DNA of 64,000 nt from Rhodospirillaceae bacterium (GCA_029245025.1 JAQWQC010000034.1:124001-188000), one strand, 5' to 3'. Counted from the stretch's first letter, positions 8,877 to 19,863 are shown. Numbers and translations are program-made. Notes: generated from the letters alone by a model not told the origin.

Positions 8877-9902
8877 ATGCGCCTACTTCACAGCATTGCC
8901 GGCGGCCGCCACGGTGGTGCCGAACGATTTTTTATCGATCTGGTTAGGGCCTTGTCGCGGCGTGGCGTCGACCAGCATGCCGTCTCTCGGCCTTTTAAAC
9001 AGCGGTTGAAGCAGCTGACGTCTTTAAATTGCGAGGTAACTCAGGCGCAAATGGGAGGTCTGTTTGATTGGAGTTCGCAGGGCAAGGCAAACGGGGCAGC
9101 CGCAGCCTTTGCGCCGAACATAAATCTCGCCTGGATGAGCCGCGGTGCTCGATATAGCCCGAAAGGTCCCTGGGTGACCGTTGGCCGCTTAGGGGGGTAC
9201 TACAAACTGAAATATTACCGCCACTGTGATCATCTCATCTGCAACACACCTAATCTGGTTCGCTATTGCGTCGATAATGGCTGGCCAGAGGACCGGGTCG
9301 ATTACATCCCGAATTTTTCACCCAAGGTCGACGTTGAGCCTGTGGACCGGCAAAGTCTCTCAACACCAATTGGGGCGACGGTGCTGTTGGTTCTAGCGCG
9401 GCTTGAAAAAACCAAATCCGTAAACGTGGCGATTAAAGCGCTTACTAATTTGCCTGAGCTTCACTTATGGATCGCTGGGGAGGGCTCGTGTGAACGCGAC
9501 CTTCGCGCCCTTGCCGCTTCTCTTGGTGTTGCAGAACGAGTGAATTTTTTGGGGTGGCGCGAAGACCGTGAGGCATTACTTAGATCAGCTGATATTTGTC
9601 TTGTCCCGTCTAGCCATGAACCTTTTGGCAATGTTGTTGTTAATGCCTGGGTCAACCGCACACCGGTTATCGCTACTGTCAGCGAAGGTCCGAGTTTTCT
9701 GATTAAGGACGAGGCAAATGGCTTGTTGGTTCCGGTCGGCGATTCGTCGGCGTTGGCTGATGCCGTGTCACGCGTCATGTCCCAGCAGGAGCTAGCCTAC
9801 AGCCTTGTCGTGGGCGGTGAGGCGGCTATGTCGGAGTCTTTCTCGGAAGAGGCTGTCGCGTCAGCCTATATCGGCTTGTTTAAACGGCTGATCCAGGCAT
9901 AG
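8877..9902 (+). CDS. Glycosyltransferase family 4-type
   Basis: LVLARLEKTKSVNVAIKAL, LWIAGEGSCERDLRALAASLGVAERVNFLGWREDREALLRSADICLVPSSHEPFGNVVVNAWVNRTPVIAT. Confidence 0.9.
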   Translation: MRLLHSIAGGRHGGAERFFIDLVRALSRRGVDQHAVSRPFKQRLKQLTSLNCEVTQAQMGGLFDWSSQGKANGAAAAFAPNINLAWMSRGARYSPKGPWVTVGRLGGYYKLKYYRHCDHLICNTPNLVRYCVDNGWPEDRVDYIPNFSPKVDVEPVDRQSLSTPIGATVLLVLARLEKTKSVNVAIKALTNLPELHLWIAGEGSCERDLRALAASLGVAERVNFLGWREDREALLRSADICLVPSSHEPFGNVVVNAWVNRTPVIATVSEGPSFLIKDEANGLLVPVGDSSALADAVSRVMSQQELAYSLVVGGEAAMSESFSEEAVASAYIGLFKRLIQA

Positions 9903-10186
9903 TTCGGCTATGTCAGAATCTGTTGATGAGTTGATCTGCACCTTGCGCCGATTGGAGCATGTAGTTGGCAGTGGCTCTGGCAAGGCCGTAGTGGAATTTG
10001 ACATGGGGCTAAGCCTGGTCAGGGGCAATGGCTCCCTGTTGCTCAAAACGTATCGGATAGAGCGGCTAGCCGGGGTGTGTCCGGCGCTGTGAGTGACATG
10101 CGTACCAAGTTGGATTCGCTGCTTTCTGGAATGTTTATGGATATTTCCGCTGCGGGCGGATAACCCTGGCAAATTCCTCCCTTTCA

Positions 10187-10209
10187 GACCTGTATGACAG
10201 GTCCTTTTG
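10187..10209 (+). terminator. Possible intrinsic terminator GACCTG-TATGA-CAGGTC-CTTTTGG
   Basis: 6-bp stem with short T-run, between the glycosyltransferase and thrC. Confidence 0.45.
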
Positions 10210-10279
10210 GTTGTTCACTCGGGCACTCCCCGCTAGTATCCGCGCCTTTCCGGCATCCCGCGCCGCTGAGGAGTAATCC

Positions 10280-11674
10280 GTGCGTTTCCAATCGACCCGT
10301 GGCCAAGCCACAGAGCTTGGGTTCGACGATGTTCTGCTGACTGGCCTAGCCAGGGATGGCGGTTTGTACCTGCCGAAATCATGGCCCAAGCGGTCTATCG
10401 ATGAGTGGCGGAAGATGCGCTGTCTTTCTTATGCGCAACTGGCAGCGGCAGTAACCCAACCCTTCTTTGCGGGATCAACAGTTGAATCTGATGTGTCCGG
10501 AGTTATGGACGCGGCCTATAAACCGTTCGATCACCCTGCCGTCGCACCGATGATCCAGCTGGATTCCAATACTTGGTTGCTGGAACTTTTCCACGGTCCA
10601 ACCCTCGCGTTCAAAGATTACGCGCTGCAAGTAGTCGGTCATCTTTTTGATCGCGTGCTATCGGCAAAGAACGAACGCATAACTATTGTCGGCGCAACCT
10701 CTGGCGATACGGGTTCAGCTGCTATTGCAGCGTGTGCTGGGCGTGATGCAGTGGACATTATTATTCTGCATCCGAAAGGTCGGGTGTCAGAAGTTCAGCG
10801 GCGACAGATGACAACTGTTGATGAAGCGAACGTGCACAATGTTGCTATCGACGGCACCTTTGATGATTGCCAGGCTCTGGTTAAAGCTATGTTTAATGAT
10901 CAAGCTTTTCGCGATGACATTCATTTATCCGCCGTCAATTCCATCAATTGGGCACGGATCATGGCGCAAACGGTGTACTATGCATCTGCGGCGCTGTCCC
11001 TCGGCGGCCCAGACCGACCAGTGGCGTTTGCCGTTCCCACGGGGAATTTTGGCAATGTGTTTGCGGGGTACTGTGCCGCACGTATGGGTCTGCCCGTAGC
11101 ATCATTCCAAGTTGGATCAAACCGCAACGATATCCTTACCCGGTATTTCGAAACCGGGGCCATGACCATCGAGGGGGTGGAGCCCTCATTGAGCCCGGCG
11201 ATGGATATACAAGTCTCTTCAAATTTTGAGCGTTTGCTTTTTGAAGCTTACGGGCGAGATGGTGCTGCCGTTAAGCGATTAATGGACGGGTTGTGGCAAA
11301 GCGGGTCTTACACTGTTGAGGATTCGGCACGGGACACAATTGCAAGTCAGTTCAGGGGCAGTCGTCTTGATGATGAGGGGACAAAAGCCGTGATCCGCTC
11401 GACCTATAAAGATGTCGGGCAATTGATTGACCCTCACACCGCTGTCGGTGTTCATGCGGCCCAGAGTGCGGACTTAGATCCGTCAGTTCCGAAGGTTGTG
11501 ATGGCGACCGCGCATCCCGCTAAGTTCCCCGACGCCGTTGAAGCGGCGACTGGGGTTCGGCCAGATCTCCCGCCAGCTTTGGCAAATTTGTACGATCTTG
11601 AGGAGCGGTGCGACGAACTTCCCAATGATTTAGCCAAAGTGCAGGCGTATGTTCGCGCGCATAGCCGGGTCTGA
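10280..11674 (+). CDS. thrC: Threonine synthase
   Basis: MRFQSTRGQATELGFDDVLLTGLARDGGLYLP, HGPTLAFKDYALQ PLP site, TSGDTGSAAIAA, VPTGNFGNVFAGY. Confidence 0.96.
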   Translation: MRFQSTRGQATELGFDDVLLTGLARDGGLYLPKSWPKRSIDEWRKMRCLSYAQLAAAVTQPFFAGSTVESDVSGVMDAAYKPFDHPAVAPMIQLDSNTWLLELFHGPTLAFKDYALQVVGHLFDRVLSAKNERITIVGATSGDTGSAAIAACAGRDAVDIIILHPKGRVSEVQRRQMTTVDEANVHNVAIDGTFDDCQALVKAMFNDQAFRDDIHLSAVNSINWARIMAQTVYYASAALSLGGPDRPVAFAVPTGNFGNVFAGYCAARMGLPVASFQVGSNRNDILTRYFETGAMTIEGVEPSLSPAMDIQVSSNFERLLFEAYGRDGAAVKRLMDGLWQSGSYTVEDSARDTIASQFRGSRLDDEGTKAVIRSTYKDVGQLIDPHTAVGVHAAQSADLDPSVPKVVMATAHPAKFPDAVEAATGVRPDLPPALANLYDLEERCDELPNDLAKVQAYVRAHSRV

Positions 11675-11686
11675 GAAAATAGCAAT

Positions 11687-12955
11687 ATGAACCAGCGGTC
11701 GGAAATGCAAACAACCACGTTAGAGTCAGGTTTACGTATCGTCACCGATCCGGTGCCCTCGGTCGAGACCACTGCGGTTGGAGTCTGGGTTGCGGCTGGG
11801 ACGCGACATGAAACCATCGAGGTGAATGGCATCTCGCATTTGCTTGAGCATATGGCGTTCAAAGGCACCAAAACACGCACGGCCTATCAAATTGCTGAAC
11901 AAATGGACAACGTTGGTGGCCAGTTGAATGCCTATACCAGTCGTGATCACACTGCCTATTACGCCAAAGTTCTAAAAGAGGATTTGCCACTCGCCGTTGA
12001 TATTCTCTCGGACATCTTGCTCAACGCCACCATGGACGAGGAGGAGTTTGCCCGTGAGCAGCAAGTGGTGGTGCAGGAGATTTATCAGTCAGAAGACACG
12101 CCTGACGACGTTGTCTTTGACCGGCTGCAGGCGACTGCATACCCCGACCAAGCGTTGGGCTGGCCGGTGCTCGGCACGGTGGACTCCGTCAACCGAATGA
12201 CGGCTGACAATCTTCATGAATACATGGGCCGCAATTATACCAGTGGTGACATCGTTGTTTCGGCGTCCGGTCGGGTGGATCATGACGCTTTTGTTGGCCA
12301 GGTCGCCCGTGCATTTTCAGGGCTGACCAAAGGTGATGGTCCACAATCTAACCAAGCCAAGTACGTTGGGGGCGATGTGCGGGAAGCGCGCCCGGTCGAG
12401 CAACTTCATGTGGTGCTCGGGTTTGACGGCGTCGGTTATCATGATCCTGACTACTATCCACTCTCAGCGCTCTCAGTTCTCTTTGGCGAGGGGTTGTCCT
12501 CCCGCCTGTTTCAGGAAGTGCGTGAAAAGCGCGGTCTGGCCTATTCGGTGTTCTCGTCAACCAACGCCTGCGAAGACTCAGGTATATTCACAGTTTATGC
12601 GGGCACAGGTCCGGATCAGACAGACGAATTGATCGCTGTGCTTACTGACGAGATCAAGAAAATGGCCGAAGGCGCAACCGAAGAAGAAGTGGTTCGTGCC
12701 AAAGCGCAACTCAAAGCGGGCTTGCTGATGGGGCTAGAAAGTCCCGGCAGCCGGTGTGTTCAACGGGCTCGTCAAATTCTGGTCTACGGGCGTACGTTGG
12801 AGGCCAGAGAGATTATCGAGAAGGTTGAGCAAATTGATGCGTCCGCAATTGCGACAGCAGCACAGCGCCTATTTGCGACCACCCCGACGGTTTCTGCGGT
12901 TGGCCAAATTGACCAATTGGAATCCTATGATGCGGTCAGAGCCCGCTTGCTCTGA
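11687..12955 (+). CDS. M16 family zinc peptidase (processing-peptidase-like)
   Basis: HLLEHMAFKGT (HXXEH) zinc motif, LNAYTSRDHTAYYAKVLKEDLPLAVDILSDIL; likely start MQTTTLESGLRIV at 11705. Confidence 0.94.
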   Translation: MNQRSEMQTTTLESGLRIVTDPVPSVETTAVGVWVAAGTRHETIEVNGISHLLEHMAFKGTKTRTAYQIAEQMDNVGGQLNAYTSRDHTAYYAKVLKEDLPLAVDILSDILLNATMDEEEFAREQQVVVQEIYQSEDTPDDVVFDRLQATAYPDQALGWPVLGTVDSVNRMTADNLHEYMGRNYTSGDIVVSASGRVDHDAFVGQVARAFSGLTKGDGPQSNQAKYVGGDVREARPVEQLHVVLGFDGVGYHDPDYYPLSALSVLFGEGLSSRLFQEVREKRGLAYSVFSSTNACEDSGIFTVYAGTGPDQTDELIAVLTDEIKKMAEGATEEEVVRAKAQLKAGLLMGLESPGSRCVQRARQILVYGRTLEAREIIEKVEQIDASAIATAAQRLFATTPTVSAVGQIDQLESYDAVRARLL

Positions 12956-13009
12956 GCCGCTGTGGCGCACTGCCGCCATGACCTATGCACTATAGTTTTT
13001 GGAGATCAT

Positions 13010-14287
13010 ATGGCTACTCACCTCAAGCGCGGCGCGACGGCGGAAGAAAATGAAGCCGCTGCGAATAAGGTACGCGATATCGTCACCGACATTTTGAGTC
13101 GGATTGGCAAAGAAGGCGACGCTGCGGTACGGCATTACTCGGAGACATTTGACAAATACTCTCCCGAGAGCTTTCGTCTGTCAGACGCCGAAATACGGGC
13201 ATGCGTCGACTCCTTAGACGAACAGACCATTACAGATATCAAGTTCGCCCAAGCTCAAATCCGTAAGTTTGCTGAAGCCCAAAAGGCGTCCATGCAGGAT
13301 ATTGAGATTGAAACCATTCCCGGTGTCCGCCTTGGTCACAAAAACACGGCGATAGAAAATGTTGGGTGTTATGTGCCGGGTGGGCGCTATCCGATGGTTG
13401 CCTCGGCTCATATGAGTGTGCTGACCGCGCGGGTTGCTGGGTGCAAGCGGGTGATCTCCTGTACGCCGCCGACCAATGGGGAGGCTCACCCCGCAACGAT
13501 TGCAGCGATGCATTTCGCCGGTGCAGATGAAATTTACATTCTGGGTGGGGTTCAGGCCGTCGCAGCCATGGCGCTCGGCACTGAAACCATCGCCCCTGTC
13601 GACATGCTGGTCGGTCCGGGCAACGCTTATGTCGCCGAGGCCAAGCGTCAACTTTACGGCCGCGTTGGGATCGATCTATTTGCTGGCCCCACTGAGACCC
13701 TGGTCATTGCGGATGATACGGCTGACGGCGAGATGGTGGCGACTGACCTTCTTGGCCAAGCAGAGCATGGCCCGACGTCCCCTTCCGTACTGTTAACCAC
13801 ATCGCGCAGGGTGGCAGACGAAACAGCTGCCGAAGTTGAGCGTCAATTGGGCATTTTATCGACCGCTGATATCGCCAGCGTCGCGTGGCGGGATCACGGT
13901 GAAATTATCCTTTGTGAAGACGATGCGGAAATGCTGCGGGAAGCGGATGCATTGGCGTTCGAACATGTTGAAGTGATGACCGAAAACCCAAAGTGGTGGC
14001 TCGAGAACTTGAATAACTATGGTGCATTGTTTCTGGGTAAGGAAACCAATGTGGCCTATGGCGACAAGGTGATTGGCACGAACCATACCCTGCCGACCAG
14101 CAAGGCCGCTCGCTATACCGGTGGTCTTTGGGTCGGAAAGTTCATCAAGACGTGTACCTATCAAACCTGTACGGAAGAAGCCTCTCGCATCATTGGTGAA
14201 TACGGATCCCGTCTCTGTGCCATTGAGAATTTCGCGGGGCATCAAGAGCAATGTGATCTGCGTGTCCGTCGCTATGGCAATGCATAG
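13010..14287 (+). CDS. Histidinol dehydrogenase family protein (HisD paralog; sulfopropanediol-dehydrogenase-like)
   Basis: [71 protein letters not shown]-terminal [26 protein letters not shown] differs from canonical HisD. Confidence 0.88.
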   Translation: MATHLKRGATAEENEAAANKVRDIVTDILSRIGKEGDAAVRHYSETFDKYSPESFRLSDAEIRACVDSLDEQTITDIKFAQAQIRKFAEAQKASMQDIEIETIPGVRLGHKNTAIENVGCYVPGGRYPMVASAHMSVLTARVAGCKRVISCTPPTNGEAHPATIAAMHFAGADEIYILGGVQAVAAMALGTETIAPVDMLVGPGNAYVAEAKRQLYGRVGIDLFAGPTETLVIADDTADGEMVATDLLGQAEHGPTSPSVLLTTSRRVADETAAEVERQLGILSTADIASVAWRDHGEIILCEDDAEMLREADALAFEHVEVMTENPKWWLENLNNYGALFLGKETNVAYGDKVIGTNHTLPTSKAARYTGGLWVGKFIKTCTYQTCTEEASRIIGEYGSRLCAIENFAGHQEQCDLRVRRYGNA

Positions 14288-14296
14288 AGATCTCTC

Positions 14297-15241
14297 ATGA
14301 CCCAAACTGTCGCTGTTGTTGGCGCGGGGCTGGTTGGGGCAGGTTGGGCCATTGTCTTTGCTCGAGCTGGATATCCCGTACGCATATATGATGGAGATGC
14401 GGATATTCGGGCCAGCGTCTTGGCTGGCATACGCACCAACCTCAAAGATCTACAGTCTTTTGAGCTGATTGAATCGGCGGAGGCGGCGCTGGAGCACATA
14501 ACGGTGTGTGACATATTAGAAGAAGCTGTCGACGGTGTGTCCTACGTTCAAGAGTCAGTCTTTGAAACAATTCCGGTTAAGTCAGAGATCACGGCGGCGC
14601 TTGATGCTGTTTGTGCGCCCGACGTTGTGATTGGCAGTTCATCTTCGGGTATTCCGGCATCGGCGTTTACTGAAAAACTGGAGGGCCGTGATCGGTGTCT
14701 TATCGCTCATCCCGTAAACCCACCCTACCTTGTGCCACTGGTGGAGCTGGTTCCCGCGCCATGGACCAGGCCGACGGCTGTCCAATTTGCCCACGATTTA
14801 ATGACGGCTGTGGGTCAGTCACCGATCCATATTACGCGTGAAGTCGACGGTTTTGTTCTGAACCGCCTTCAGGGTGCTTTGTTGAATGAAGCGTGGGCGT
14901 TGTTCGACGAAGGGTATGCCTCGGCTGAAGACATCGACAAAACGGTCTCGGAAGGTTTGGGGCTTCGATGGTCATTTATGGGGCCATTCGAAACGATAGA
15001 TCTCAATGCGCCCGGTGGTGTTGCAGACTATGCGGCGCGGCTTGCCCCGCTATATCACACGGTTGCCCAGTCACGGACGAAACCCAAACCATGGAGCGGC
15101 AACTTAATCGGTGATGTAGAGAAAGAAAGACGCATACATTTGCCAGAACAAGAGCTTGCGTCGAGGCGCGAATGGCGCGACCGTCGCCTCATGGCTCTTG
15201 CGGCCCATAAAAACAAAGCCAGCAAAGCGATCGGCGACTGA
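14297..15241 (+). CDS. 3-hydroxyacyl-CoA dehydrogenase family / L-gulonate 3-dehydrogenase (lambda-crystallin)-like
   Basis: VAVVGAGLVGAGWAIVFARAGYPVRIYD Rossmann, SSSSGIPASAFTEKLEGRDRCLIAHPVNPPYLVPLVELVPAPWT. Confidence 0.88.
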   Translation: MTQTVAVVGAGLVGAGWAIVFARAGYPVRIYDGDADIRASVLAGIRTNLKDLQSFELIESAEAALEHITVCDILEEAVDGVSYVQESVFETIPVKSEITAALDAVCAPDVVIGSSSSGIPASAFTEKLEGRDRCLIAHPVNPPYLVPLVELVPAPWTRPTAVQFAHDLMTAVGQSPIHITREVDGFVLNRLQGALLNEAWALFDEGYASAEDIDKTVSEGLGLRWSFMGPFETIDLNAPGGVADYAARLAPLYHTVAQSRTKPKPWSGNLIGDVEKERRIHLPEQELASRREWRDRRLMALAAHKNKASKAIGD

Positions 15242-15242
15242 C

Positions 15243-16004
15243 ATGACGGCAAAGACATCACCTTTCGATCTCGCAGGGCAGACCGCTCTGATTACGGGCG
15301 CTTCAAAAGGACTTGGGGCGGGATGTGCGTTGGCTTTAGCACAAGCGGGCGCCGACGTTGTGCTTGTGGCGCGGAACGCTGAACCGCTTGAAACGGTCGC
15401 AGCGGATATTCGGGCGCTGGGCCGAGAGGCGCACAGCATGGTTTGTGATGTCACGGACCGTGAAGCGTTTCGTGCCGCTTTTGATGGTGCGCCATCGGTG
15501 GATATCCTGGTCAACAACGCGGGAATAAGCATCCCCGAGCCGTTTTCCGATGTCACCGAAGAGCATTTTGATACCATCATGAACATCAATGTGCGGGCGG
15601 CGTTCTTCGTGGCGCAAACAGTTGCGGCGCGCATGGTCAGCCAGAGGTTGCCCGGATCTATAATCCACATGTCTTCACAAATGGGTCATGTTGGTGCGGT
15701 GAACCGCACGGTTTACTGTGCCAGCAAGCATGCGATCGAAGGGCTAACCAAGGCTATGGCGATTGAGTTCGCTCCCCACACCATTCGGGTGAATACCGTG
15801 GCCCCGACGTTTATCGAAACGCCGATGACAAAGCCATTTCTCGATGATCCGGCATTTATGGAATCCGTCTTAAAACAAATTCCGATGGGGCACGTGGGTC
15901 AAATTGAAGACGTGGCGAGCGCTATTGTGTATCTGGCGTCATCCGCATCTCGAATGGTGACGGGATCTTGCTTGAAAGTAGATGGAGGTTGGACCGCGCA
16001 CTAG
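15243..16004 (+). CDS. SDR family oxidoreductase (gluconate 5-dehydrogenase-like)
   Basis: ALITGASKGLGAGCALALAQAGADVVLVAR, NNAGIS, YCASKHAIEGLTKAMAIE; start overlaps the previous stop (TGACATG). Confidence 0.92.
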   Translation: MTAKTSPFDLAGQTALITGASKGLGAGCALALAQAGADVVLVARNAEPLETVAADIRALGREAHSMVCDVTDREAFRAAFDGAPSVDILVNNAGISIPEPFSDVTEEHFDTIMNINVRAAFFVAQTVAARMVSQRLPGSIIHMSSQMGHVGAVNRTVYCASKHAIEGLTKAMAIEFAPHTIRVNTVAPTFIETPMTKPFLDDPAFMESVLKQIPMGHVGQIEDVASAIVYLASSASRMVTGSCLKVDGGWTAH

Positions 16005-16008
16005 TGCG

Positions 16009-16584
16009 TTACGCGTGTCCCGCATCCGCGACCAGCATTGCCGGGCTGATGCCAAGCGTGCCAAGCGCTTGATCCCATTTCATGTCGTCTTCCGTGGACC
16101 ACAGAAGCGTGCCGTCACACGGAACATGGAGCCAAGCATTATTCATGATCTCACCGTCTAGTTGTCCGGCTCCCCAGCCGGCGTAACCGAGGGCCATCAA
16201 GCTCTTTTTGGGGCCTGTGCCATACGCAATGGCTTTGAGAACTTCTGTCGTGGCACTCAGGGCAACGGACTCGTCTACAACAAGAGTGCCGTCCATCTGA
16301 TAGTCTGACGAATGCAATACAAAACCTCGTGCTGATTCCACCGGTCCTCCGCAGTGGACGGTGATCTGATCGCACGCCGGCGTAGGCTCAATGCCCATTT
16401 GATCAAGAATATCGGGAAACCTTAATTCTTCGAGAGGTTGATTGATGATCAATCCCACCGCTCCGTCTTCAGAGTGTGCACATATATAGATTACGGATTT
16501 TTCAAATCGGGGGTCACCCATAGCTGGCATGGCGGCAAGAAACTGGCCAGACAAATATCCCGGTTCCGAGGAGTTACGGATCAT
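16009..16584 (-). CDS. YqgE/AlgH family protein (UPF0301)
   Basis: YLSGQFLAAMPAMGDPRFEKSVIYICAHSEDGAVGLIINQPLEEL, YAGWGAGQLDGEIMNNAWL. Confidence 0.94.
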   Translation of the reverse strand: MIRNSSEPGYLSGQFLAAMPAMGDPRFEKSVIYICAHSEDGAVGLIINQPLEELRFPDILDQMGIEPTPACDQITVHCGGPVESARGFVLHSSDYQMDGTLVVDESVALSATTEVLKAIAYGTGPKKSLMALGYAGWGAGQLDGEIMNNAWLHVPCDGTLLWSTEDDMKWDQALGTLGISPAMLVADAGHA

Positions 16585-16716
16585 TTAGAAATGATGCGCT
16601 GTTCAGGATTCTAAAACAAGGGTCACTAGTTGAATACTTTTCCTAATTTTTAGGTGACACACTGCGGCTCAGAGCTTACCAAGCGTTATGCACACCGCAC
16701 AAAAAAGTTCGTTTCT

Positions 16717-17199
16717 ATGTCTATAGCCGTCGGTGACTCGCTTCCCGATGCGCCAGTGTTCTTGGCCAAGACGGATGGCCCTGTGGCAACGACAACTGGA
16801 CAGGTGTTTGCCGATAAACGCGCTGTACTTTTTGCAGTCCCTGGAGCGTTCACACCGACCTGTTCGGCTCGCCATCTCCCAGGCTTTATAGAAAAAGCGG
16901 ATGCGTTCTTAGATGCAGGTGTTGATCTTATTGCCTGTGTGTCTGTGAACGACGCGTTTGTTATGGCCGCATGGGCGGCGCGCCAAAAGGCAGGGGAGTC
17001 TATCTCGATGATAGCTGATGGCAATGGGGCTTTTGCTCAGGCACTTGGGTTGGATCAGGATATGTCTGCGCGTGGCATGGGGTGTCGGTCACGCCGCTTT
17101 GCGTTGGTGGTTAACAATGGCACCGTCGAGCACTTATTTGTGGAATCACCGGGCGGCTACGGTGTTTCAAGTGCGGAAAACGTTCTCGGTCACCTCTAA
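16717..17199 (+). CDS. Peroxiredoxin, Prx5/redoxin type
   Basis: VLFAVPGAFTPTCSARHLPGF peroxidatic Cys motif, VNDAFVMAAWA. Confidence 0.93.
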   Translation: MSIAVGDSLPDAPVFLAKTDGPVATTTGQVFADKRAVLFAVPGAFTPTCSARHLPGFIEKADAFLDAGVDLIACVSVNDAFVMAAWAARQKAGESISMIADGNGAFAQALGLDQDMSARGMGCRSRRFALVVNNGTVEHLFVESPGGYGVSSAENVLGHL

Positions 17200-17208
17200 C
17201 GCTCGGGC

Positions 17209-17667
17209 TTAGTCCCCGCGTTGAATTCTCTCCGCTTCCCATCGCGCAAGGTCATCGACCCGTTCATTTTCCGGATGCCCAGCATGGCCTTTCACCCACT
17301 GCCAGGTGATGTTGTGTTGGGCTTGTGCCTCGTCTAGCGCCAGCCAGAGATCAACATTCTTCACAGGTTTCTTGGAGGCCGTTTTCCATCCGCGCGCTTT
17401 CCAGCCTTTTATCCATTCGGTGATGCCCTTTTGGACATATTGGCTGTCCGTATAAACGGTGATCACACAGGGGCGTGTCAGAGCCTTAAGGCCTTCGATG
17501 ACCGCCATCATTTCCATGCGGTTGTTGGTTGTTTCCTCTTCGCCGCCGACGAGTTCTTTTTCAGTGCCGTTAAATCGAAGGAGGGCGCCCCACCCCCCGG
17601 GGCCTGGGTTGCTGAGGCAGGCGCCGTCGGTAAATAACTCAACTGTCAGCGGGCTTTCGTCGTTCAT
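17209..17667 (-). CDS. rnhA: Ribonuclease HI
   Basis: [68 protein letters not shown]. Confidence 0.96.
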   Translation of the reverse strand: MNDESPLTVELFTDGACLSNPGPGGWGALLRFNGTEKELVGGEEETTNNRMEMMAVIEGLKALTRPCVITVYTDSQYVQKGITEWIKGWKARGWKTASKKPVKNVDLWLALDEAQAQHNITWQWVKGHAGHPENERVDDLARWEAERIQRGD

Positions 17668-17675
17668 TCTCGTCC

Positions 17676-18620
17676 TTACGCGCTGAGGGCGCGAGGCAGG
17701 TTGAAGGTCACATTTTCTTCAGCAATCTTTACTTCTTCAACGGTGACCTCGAAATGCTGCTTAGCTTCCGCAATGGCTTCTTCAACCAGCACTTCTGGCG
17801 CTGACGCCCCCGCAGTGAGTCCCAGAGTGCTGTCCGCAGCCAAGCCATCCCAAGAAATTTCTGTCGCGCGTTGCACCAGAGTTGCTTTGGTGCAACCGGC
17901 TTTATGCGCAACTTCGACCAGTCGTTTTGAATTCGATGAATTGGGCGCGCCGATCACCAACACCATGTCGCACCGTTCGGCAATCGCCTTAACAGCCGCT
18001 TGGCGGTTGGTAGTCGCATAGCAAATGTCTTCTTTCCGCGGTGACGCAATGCTTGGGAATCGCCGCTTAAGGACGTCAATAATGTCTGCTGTGTCATCCA
18101 CAGACAATGTTGTCTGAGTCACATAGGCGAGGGTATCTGGATTGTCTGGTGCAAAAGTTTCTGCATCCTCGACAGTCTCGACCAAAATTATAGACCCTTC
18201 TGGGACTTGTCCCATCGTGCCAATAACCTCCGGGTGATTGGCATGTCCAATGAGAATGGTTTGCAGTCCGTGACCATGATGTAGTTCGGCCTCGCTATGC
18301 ACTTTTGATACAAGTGGACATGTTGCGTCGATGTAATCCAGCTCACGGGCGTTGGCAGCATTAAGAACCGATTTCGGTACACCATGGGCGGAAAAGACCA
18401 CGGGGACACCGTTTGGCACTTCGTCGAGTTCCTCTACGAAAACCGCGCCCTTGGCTTCCAAGGATTTAACCACAAATCGATTGTGCACAATTTCATGTCG
18501 CACATATACCGGCGCCCCATGGGCTTCTATAGCTTTTTCGACAATCAGTATCGCCCGGTCAACTCCTGCGCAGAAGCCGCGTGGACCGGCAAGGAGAATT
18601 TTCAGGGTGGGCTTGGGCAT
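17676..18620 (-). CDS. ispH: 4-hydroxy-3-methylbut-2-enyl diphosphate reductase
   Basis: [68 protein letters not shown]. Confidence 0.96.
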   Translation of the reverse strand: MPKPTLKILLAGPRGFCAGVDRAILIVEKAIEAHGAPVYVRHEIVHNRFVVKSLEAKGAVFVEELDEVPNGVPVVFSAHGVPKSVLNAANARELDYIDATCPLVSKVHSEAELHHGHGLQTILIGHANHPEVIGTMGQVPEGSIILVETVEDAETFAPDNPDTLAYVTQTTLSVDDTADIIDVLKRRFPSIASPRKEDICYATTNRQAAVKAIAERCDMVLVIGAPNSSNSKRLVEVAHKAGCTKATLVQRATEISWDGLAADSTLGLTAGASAPEVLVEEAIAEAKQHFEVTVEEVKIAEENVTFNLPRALSA

Positions 18621-18777
18621 CGCGTGTAGTTTCCAACGGTGGCGTGTGGTCTAGTTTCTCAGAGGTATGCCCGTTATTGTGGCCCTCAACACTCTGGTAG
18701 GTGCATCCGCAGCTTTAGAACGGCCAAGAACGCTATTTCCCTTACCAGATATAGGTATCCCGCAAAAGGTTGATCGC

Positions 18778-19047
18778 ATGTCTGATAAATCTGAACCAAA
18801 AACCACAAGCGCTGGCGCCGTTGTTGCCCAGAAGACGCCCTATGCGGTCGAGGTTGAGTCCGGCAAGAAATACTGGTGGTTCTACTGTGGTCAGAGCTCG
18901 AAGCAGCCATTTTGCGATGGGTCCCACAAAGGCACTAACTTCGCCCCAATAGGGCATGCGAACGATAAAGATGGTACTATGTATATCTGTGGCTGCAAGG
19001 CGACGGAACGTGTGCCATTGTGCGACGGCAGTCACGGTAAACTTTAA
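18778..19047 (+). CDS. CDGSH iron-sulfur domain protein with two CDGSH motifs
   Basis: YCGQSSKQPFCDGSHKG and ICGCKATERVPLCDGSHGK in one 89-aa protein; start MSDKSEPK at 18778. Confidence 0.9.
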   Translation: MSDKSEPKTTSAGAVVAQKTPYAVEVESGKKYWWFYCGQSSKQPFCDGSHKGTNFAPIGHANDKDGTMYICGCKATERVPLCDGSHGKL

Positions 19048-19062
19048 TTAGGTTATTACTTC

Positions 19063-19605
19063 TTGCGATCTTATCCGGTGTTTTCAAAACATTCATTTTC
19101 TCTTTTCGCTGCTGTGGTGGCGGTGCTCGCGGTATCGGGTTGTGCCCTCGAGCCAGTCCCGCCCTGCCCACAAATCCGCATCGATTCCAATACGGCCAGC
19201 CTGACCAAATTTGAGCCGGGTGAGGGTCGCGATATTTCTGATGTCGAATATCAAGCCGAGATCGTGTCCTTTAAGGGGGCGTGTAAATTTGACGAAGATG
19301 GCGTCGAAGCGGTGATGGATGTGGACATGATAATTAGTGGAGGACCCGCTGTTCAGCCTGGCGATATCGAATTCTACTATTTCGTTGCGATTCCCCGATT
19401 CTTCCCTGATCCGGCTGGCAAATCTATCTTTACCCGGCAGCATAAGCTCCGGTCTGGTGGCGCCCGCCAGGAGCGCATTACCGAGTCGAATGTTCGTATT
19501 TTTATCCCCCTTGACGACCGTCTAACGGCGGCCGGATACGACATTTATCTGGGGTTTCAGCTCACAGATGAGCAATTACGTTACAATCGAAGCCGTTCCC
19601 GCTAA
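19063..19605 (+). CDS. Putative secreted lipoprotein of unknown function
   Basis: Hydrophobic N-terminus ending in lipobox-like LAVSGC. Start likely within the first residues. Confidence 0.65.
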   Translation: MRSYPVFSKHSFSLFAAVVAVLAVSGCALEPVPPCPQIRIDSNTASLTKFEPGEGRDISDVEYQAEIVSFKGACKFDEDGVEAVMDVDMIISGGPAVQPGDIEFYYFVAIPRFFPDPAGKSIFTRQHKLRSGGARQERITESNVRIFIPLDDRLTAAGYDIYLGFQLTDEQLRYNRSRSR

Positions 19606-19660
19606 CCGTCGTTGACCTCTACTGCTGAGTCAGTCTAAGCAAGAGGTCCTGCTATACCCT

Positions 19661-19863
19661 GGTGGAAGAGTTCGGACTTTGTCCCAGTGGCAAATGTTCG
19701 GCGCCGAAGGAGCAACCGCCCTCGGAATCTCTCAGGCAACCGGACCGTTAGGGTAGGGGACTCTGGAAAGTAGACAATCAGCCCCGGCTGGTGGTCTCAC
19801 CGACGGGGAAAGCTGGCACCTCAAAAGCTGGCCAAACTCTCAGGTTTATCGACAGAGGAGGGC
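19661..19863 (+). ncRNA. Tandem glycine riboswitch (two aptamers) upstream of gcvT
   Basis: First aptamer: GGAAGAG...GCGCCGAAGGAGCAA...AATCTCTCAGGCAAC...GGACTCTGG. Second aptamer: CACCGACGGGGAAAG...CAAACTCTCAGG...CGACAGAGGAGG. Sits directly before the glycine cleavage operon. Confidence 0.9.

Noticed and set aside
9910-10092. 60-aa + strand ORF after the glycosyltransferase
   Set aside because: Short and without recognised family; could be real but not supportable from sequence alone.
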